Positions 5,590-9,718 of a stretch of DNA of 9,718 nucleotides are shown one piece after another; position 1 is the first letter of the stretch, and each line of letters starts with the position of its first letter. A program made the position numbers and the translations under genes. The notes beneath the pieces were generated by a model. That model was given only the letters and a program-made list of their open reading frames with translations. It had not been told where the DNA came from and did not search any database. Location: positions 1 through 9,718 of the forward strand of contig PKCT01000128.1 of the NCBI GenBank assembly GCA_002862325.1. The letters run 5' to 3'. This DNA is from Phycisphaerae bacterium (lineage in GTDB: Bacteria; Planctomycetota; Phycisphaerae; Phycisphaerales; SM1A02).

Positions 5590-6441
5590 TTGAGCCCTCT
5601 CTCTAAATTCCGCCGACACTCCTCGCTGCTCCTATTTGTCTGCCTCACGCTGCTCACCACAGCCTGTACCCGGGACGAGGCCGGAGAGACCCCGGTGTCT
5701 TGGCCCGAACTGGCTCGCTTCGACGAAGTCGCCTACCGGGCCGACGGCTTCGCCCGGACCGGTGACCTCGCCACGGTCGAGTCGATGCGTGCGGAACTCT
5801 TGGAGACCGGCAAGGCGGTCACCCCAGCGACCGTTCCGGCCAACGCCGCCGATCCTCGCCAGGCAGAGACGATCCTCGCCGATCTCACCAGCCTGATCGA
5901 CGGCCTTTCCAACACCACCGACCCCGAGTCGACCGCGACCCTGGTCCTCGGCCTGCACCCGGTGATCGAGAAACTGATGGATGCCGCGGGCATGCCCCAC
6001 ATCCATGCCAACGAAGGTCCCAACTCCGGCTTCCTGCAGCCCGTCTTCGACGCCGAAGGAACGCAGGTCGGCACCGCCGAGATCAAGCTCCACGACGACG
6101 CCGGAGATGTCGAGATCTGGCTCACCCAGGGCGGCTTCGGCGGCGAACCCTGGCGACTTCCCGTGGACACCACACTCATCCTGACCTTCCCCGACCTCGG
6201 GCAGGAGGTGACCCTCGCGGTGCGTGATCGAGTGCGGAACGAGGACGAGTCCGGTGCCGCGACCGTCGTCGACGCGACCACCAACTACTTTCTCTTCCCC
6301 GGCGAGACCGGAGTCGATGCGTCCTGGCTGATGGGCGAGGATTTCGCGGCCCTGGCGGAGCTCCGGATCGCGGAGGCCACCACCGGCCCCTTCATTCTTC
6401 GACCGCATGTCCATCGGGAAAACGGCAACGAGACACCATGA
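5590..6441 (+). CDS. Lipoprotein with HxH motifs preceding an ABC transporter; unknown function
   Basis: A 283-residue protein. It starts at TTG 5590, since no ATG precedes the signal, and has no clear Shine-Dalgarno sequence. The signal is KFRRHSSLLLFVCLTLLTTAC with lipidated Cys26. Residues about 40-135 look alpha-helical. Next come MPHIHANEGPNSGF (135-148) and a beta-rich part with AEIKLHDDAGDVEIWL (163-178). From memory this resembles the EGPHGG and HDDxxGxVxVYL pattern of small planctomycete metal-associated lipoproteins. H137/H139 and H273/H275 form two HxH pairs that might bind metal. It begins a plus-strand cluster, 58 bases before the ATPase gene, so it may be the substrate-binding or accessory partner. 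The upstream 196 bases (5394-5589) contain a short AGGAAG/CTTCCT hairpin but no clear promoter. Confidence 0.8.
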   Translation: MSPLSKFRRHSSLLLFVCLTLLTTACTRDEAGETPVSWPELARFDEVAYRADGFARTGDLATVESMRAELLETGKAVTPATVPANAADPRQAETILADLTSLIDGLSNTTDPESTATLVLGLHPVIEKLMDAAGMPHIHANEGPNSGFLQPVFDAEGTQVGTAEIKLHDDAGDVEIWLTQGGFGGEPWRLPVDTTLILTFPDLGQEVTLAVRDRVRNEDESGAATVVDATTNYFLFPGETGVDASWLMGEDFAALAELRIAEATTGPFILRPHVHRENGNETP

Positions 6442-6499
6442 TGGCGGCTCGTGAGTCACGGCATCGTCGAGGCGTGGACGGATCGAGAGGCCCCTGACC

Positions 6500-7201
6500 A
6501 TGGTCCGCCTTCGCGACGTCCGACTTCGCCTCGGCGAAGGTGATCGAGCCTCCTCGCTTTGGTTCCGCCTGCCCGCCTTCGACGCGGCCGCGGGCGAAAC
6601 CGTCGCAATCACCGGGCCGAGCGGATGCGGTAAGAGCACCCTGCTCAACCTGATCGCGGGACTGCGCCGTGCCGACGAGGGCGAGGTGACCGTCGCGGGC
6701 GTCGACCTGTCGACCCTCGGCTCCGCGGGACTCGATCGACACCGCGGAGCGCAGTGCGGGATGGTCTTTCAGACCTTCCAGCTGCTCGCTCCCTTCACCG
6801 CGGTGGAAAACGTCGCCATCGGCCTGCGCTTCGGTTCCCGAAGTCGAGGATCGGCCCGCAGCCGGGCCACCGACGCCCTGCATCGGGTGGGCCTCGGCGA
6901 TCGACTCCGCGCCCGACCGGACCAGCTCTCCGTGGGCGAGCGGCAGCGGGTCGCCATCGCTCGAGCGGTCGCGGGCGAAGCGTCCATCCTGCTCGCCGAC
7001 GAGCCGACCGGGTCACTGGATCCCGCAACCGCCCGCGAAGTCTTCGACCTGCTACGGGAAGTGGCCGCGGAAGGCAACCGAACCCTGCTCATGGTCACCC
7101 ATGATCCCGCCCTCGCCGCCCGGCTCTCCCGGTCCTTCGACGCCAGCGGTCTCATCGCTTCCGGCGACCCCGCGATCATCGAGGAGGCTCGAACCCCATG
7201 A
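6500..7201 (+). CDS. ABC transporter ATP-binding protein, LolD/MacB-like
   Basis: A 233-residue nucleotide-binding domain with all the motifs. Walker A is GPSGCGKST (residues 39-47) and the Q-loop Gln is Q91 in VFQTFQLL. The signature is LSVGERQRVAIARA (143-156), where V and E replace the second G and Q of LSGGQ. Walker B is ILLADEP with catalytic Glu168, the D-loop is GSLD and the switch His is H201. The FQ-F-LL-F-TAxENV pattern and the short length are typical of the LolD/MacB/FtsE group, which energises FtsX-type permeases acting on envelope substrates rather than pore-type import. Start ATG 6500 has GAGAGG ten bases upstream. The stop overlaps the permease start (ATGA at 7198-7201), indicating translational coupling. 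Confidence 0.93.
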   Translation: MVRLRDVRLRLGEGDRASSLWFRLPAFDAAAGETVAITGPSGCGKSTLLNLIAGLRRADEGEVTVAGVDLSTLGSAGLDRHRGAQCGMVFQTFQLLAPFTAVENVAIGLRFGSRSRGSARSRATDALHRVGLGDRLRARPDQLSVGERQRVAIARAVAGEASILLADEPTGSLDPATAREVFDLLREVAAEGNRTLLMVTHDPALAARLSRSFDASGLIASGDPAIIEEARTP

Positions 7202-8442
7202 GCATCCTCGGTATGGCCTGGCGATACCTGCGGTTTCGATGGCTGGTGACCCTGCTGACCGTGGCGAGCATCACCCTCGGATCAGCGCTGGTGTGCACCG
7301 TCCTGGTGCTGCGTCATGAATCGGACCAGGCCCTCTCGAGGGACGCCGCGCTGTACGACCTGGTGGTCGGCGGAAAGGGCAGCCCTCTCCAGCTCGTACT
7401 CTCGAGCGTCTATCACGTCGACTCGCCTCCGGGGAACCTGGCGTACGAGGAGTACGAACGGCTGCGCCGCGATCCTCGGGTCGCCTGGGCCGCCCCCATC
7501 GGCCTGGGTGACAACCTTGCCGGCCACCGCATCGTCGGTACCGAGCCACACTTCTTCGATCTGCTCGACCGGAACGGAGATCCGTTCTTCCGGCTCGATC
7601 GGGGGCGCCTCTTCGAGGATCGATTCGAAGTCGTCCTCGGCAGCCACGTGGCCGTCGCCACCGGACTCGAGGTGGGCGACACCTTCTTCGGCACCCACGG
7701 ACTGATCGAGGTTCCCGGCGGTGAGGTCCACCGCGACTTCCCGTACCGGGTGAGCGGAATCCTCGCCCCGACCGGAACCGCCCAGGATCGCGCGATCTTC
7801 GGCACGCTCGAGTCGGTCTGGGAGATCCACGAGACCGAGGAACGGCTCCATTCGGCGATCCAGGGGACCGCCATGCTCGCGAACCGTCCCGAACGCGAAA
7901 CCTCCGCGATCTTCGTTCGACTCGAGACCCCGGGCCTCCGCCTCTGGATGGCAGACGAGATCCGGAAGCAGAGCGACGGCATCGCCGCGATTCCCATCAA
8001 CGAGATCCTGAGATTCCAGCGCGGCGTGGTCGGACCGGTCCAGCGGTCGCTGCTGGCGGTCGCCGCGGCGGTGGTCGCGGTCGCATGCCTCACGGTGCTC
8101 ACCACCTTGCACCAAGCCACCGAACGACGTCGCCGCGACATCGCGATCCTCCGGAGTCTCGGCGCAGTCCGCGGCGAGGTCGCCGCCCTCGTCTTCGTCG
8201 AGGGCCTGATCCTCACGACCGCTGGCATCGTCCTCGGCCTGCTGCTCGGGCACGGGGGGCTTGCGCTGGCCTCCGACACCATCCGCGATACCACGGGACT
8301 CGCCCTGCACCCCTGGCGCCTCGCCCCCTCCGAACTGATCGCACTAGTCTCGATGGCGGCCTGTGGTGTCATCGCCAGCGTGTTTCCCGCTATCTCCTGC
8401 TATCGCCGCACGCCCATCGCCGACCTCCAACTGACGGACTGA
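7198..8442 (+). CDS. FtsX/MacB-type ABC transporter permease
   Basis: A 414-residue membrane protein with the type VII ABC layout. There is one N-terminal TM helix (about 14-37), a large periplasmic domain (about 40-280) and three C-terminal TM helices (about 283-304, 331-352 and 379-400). The loop ATERRRRDIAILRSLGA (307-323) is the FtsX coupling motif. The stretch GKGSPLQLVLSSVYH (59-73) is, from memory, characteristic of one permease subfamily found next to DUF3299 or DUF2796 proteins. Its start overlaps the ATPase stop by four bases. Such pairs transmit force to the periplasm to release lipoproteins, drive export or work with partner proteins; the substrate here is unknown. The likely partners are the lipoproteins on both sides. 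Confidence 0.92.
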   Translation: MSILGMAWRYLRFRWLVTLLTVASITLGSALVCTVLVLRHESDQALSRDAALYDLVVGGKGSPLQLVLSSVYHVDSPPGNLAYEEYERLRRDPRVAWAAPIGLGDNLAGHRIVGTEPHFFDLLDRNGDPFFRLDRGRLFEDRFEVVLGSHVAVATGLEVGDTFFGTHGLIEVPGGEVHRDFPYRVSGILAPTGTAQDRAIFGTLESVWEIHETEERLHSAIQGTAMLANRPERETSAIFVRLETPGLRLWMADEIRKQSDGIAAIPINEILRFQRGVVGPVQRSLLAVAAAVVAVACLTVLTTLHQATERRRRDIAILRSLGAVRGEVAALVFVEGLILTTAGIVLGLLLGHGGLALASDTIRDTTGLALHPWRLAPSELIALVSMAACGVIASVFPAISCYRRTPIADLQLTD

Positions 8443-8464
8443 GCCCGCCGTGAAGATTCCCACC

Positions 8465-9718
8465 ATGAACACCCATCCACGACCGTTCGTTCTCGCGGTC
8501 ATCGCCGTCGCCCTCGGGTCCGGGTGCGAACAGGATCGAACGGGCGGCGAAGCCTCCACCGGGTCTCGGAATACCGAACCGGCGCCGGACATGGCCGCCT
8601 CCACTCCGGTCACCCCGGCCGTGGTCACGATCCCGGCGCCGACCGCGGCCAAGGAGCGCGCGGCCACCCTGGAGACCGGATCCGATGCCCCCGAGATCGA
8701 TTTCCCGTTGCTGGACCAGGCCCGGCGTCTCGACTTCATCGACGCCGAACTCAGCTTCCCCGACGCTCTGAAGGAGCTCGACGGACGAGAGGTGACCCTG
8801 GTCGGGTTCATGGCCCCCTTCGACGACCTTCGAAACATGCGTCGCTGCATGATCCTCCCGAGTTACGTCGGCTGCAAGTTCTGCAGCCCACCCAACATCT
8901 CCCAGGTCGTATTCGTCACGCAGGCCGACGACGGCGGATCGAGCAACCATCCGTTCATCGAGGCGCCCTCCAACGTGACCGGCATCCTCCGCCTTTCACT
9001 GCCCGACAGCGAACATGAGGGGAAGCGGCAGGGATTCATGTACTCGATCGAGGACGCCGTGGTCACGGAACATCCGGGCGAGGCGGTCGAACCGGCACCC
9101 GGTCACGAGAAAACTCCACACCAGGTGAAGCTGCCGCGCCTGATTCCCGTCCCGATGGACGATCTGGTCCGCGAAGTCGCCGATCTACTCGGGAAGCAGC
9201 CTCTTCGACCGATCGAGTTCACGGCCGCCTCATCCGGTGAGTTCGAGGAGATCGTCAGGGCCGGGATCGACGAGGACTTCCCCGAAGACACTCGGGCCAA
9301 CCGGAGTCGGGCCTTTCACCTGATGGGACTGCTTCCCGAGAACGTCGCCTGGGTCGACACCCTTGCGGAGTTCAAGCTCTCACGGCGGGTCGCGGCGACC
9401 GACGTGGCGGGAGAACGGATCCATCTCCTCGACTCGGTCCCCGACCATCACCCCTACGTCCGGCTGGAACGGGTCGGCGAAATCGCCGACGCGCTGACCC
9501 GGCAGCATTTCCCCGAGGATGGCACCACCACCCGAACCGTCGAATCCGACGACGATGCCCGCCGCGCTCGGAAGGGGCTGCGTCAGGGACTCCGGACAAT
9601 GACGATCTACCGCTACGCCCGCGCCAACGGGATTCCCGCCGGTGCCCGACCACCGGCCGAGTTCATCGAGCAGTCCAGGTCCCGTCGTGAGGATCGCGAG
9701 GACGTCAAGCGAGCCATC
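8465..9718 (+). CDS. DUF3299 lipoprotein with C-terminal inactive zincin-like domain (3' end beyond window)
   Basis: 418 codons with no stop before the window edge. The N-terminus (RPFVLAVIAVALGSGC, Cys21) is a signal peptide with a slightly atypical lipobox. In-frame GTG 8450 would add MKIPT and a Lys, and is a real alternative start. Residues about 90-190 match DUF3299: VTLVGFMAPF (111-119), MILPSYVGC (129-137), CSPPN and SQVVFV, with Cys128, Cys137 and Cys140. Residues about 225-385 follow the pattern of a bacterial zinc-metallopeptidase family: MGLLPEN, a beta segment with RIHLLDS, then VGEIADALTRQHF (337-349) where relatives have AHELTHALQDQHF. Both HExxH histidines are missing, and Q374 takes the place of the usual downstream Glu. 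It starts 22 bases after the permease. Confidence 0.85.
   Translation, partial: MNTHPRPFVLAVIAVALGSGCEQDRTGGEASTGSRNTEPAPDMAASTPVTPAVVTIPAPTAAKERAATLETGSDAPEIDFPLLDQARRLDFIDAELSFPDALKELDGREVTLVGFMAPFDDLRNMRRCMILPSYVGCKFCSPPNISQVVFVTQADDGGSSNHPFIEAPSNVTGILRLSLPDSEHEGKRQGFMYSIEDAVVTEHPGEAVEPAPGHEKTPHQVKLPRLIPVPMDDLVREVADLLGKQPLRPIEFTAASSGEFEEIVRAGIDEDFPEDTRANRSRAFHLMGLLPENVAWVDTLAEFKLSRRVAATDVAGERIHLLDSVPDHHPYVRLERVGEIADALTRQHFPEDGTTTRTVESDDDARRARKGLRQGLRTMTIYRYARANGIPAGARPPAEFIEQSRSRREDREDVKRAI

Overview
The window is high-GC DNA with gene families common in environmental Gram-negative bacteria. Several proteins have the look of Planctomycetota, perhaps Phycisphaerae: a protein with the LIDYAGLFPPA motif, a DUF3299 lipoprotein carrying a zincin-like extension, and an FG-GAP propeller built on DLDGDGDLD repeats. 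There is no rRNA or marker gene, so this placement is an inference. Four clear lipoprotein or secretion signals and two multi-pass membrane proteins show that the region mostly serves the cell envelope.

Left part, minus strand (1-2605). A SOUL-family haem-binding lipoprotein (1946-2605) is followed by a gene-free stretch of about 550 bases, then an eight-TM PqiA-family membrane protein (267-1343), then the start of a protein of unknown function that runs off the window (1-242). The gene-free stretch holds an excellent intrinsic terminator reading leftward (1437-1475). It also holds a dense run of nested inverted repeats (about 1541-1864) that could be a structured RNA or leader.

Centre, plus strand (2681-5393). 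Divergent from the SOUL gene, with only 75 bases between them, is a patatin-like phospholipase. Its lipoprotein signal peptide (2681-2806) and catalytic domain (2810-3931) share a frame but are separated by a single TAA codon. A tRNA-Gly with anticodon CCC follows (3990-4062). After it comes a secreted seven-repeat FG-GAP/VCBS protein (4230-5393) predicted to fold as a seven-bladed beta-propeller.

Right part, plus strand (5590-9718). This is a tightly packed cluster: a lipoprotein with HxH motifs, an ABC ATPase, an FtsX/MacB-type permease overlapping the ATPase by 4 bases, and a DUF3299 lipoprotein that is still open at the window edge. The C-terminal part of the last protein aligns by eye with a bacterial zinc-metallopeptidase family but has lost the HExxH histidines. 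Together these look like one envelope ABC export or extraction system, possibly metal-related. The substrate cannot be read from the sequence.
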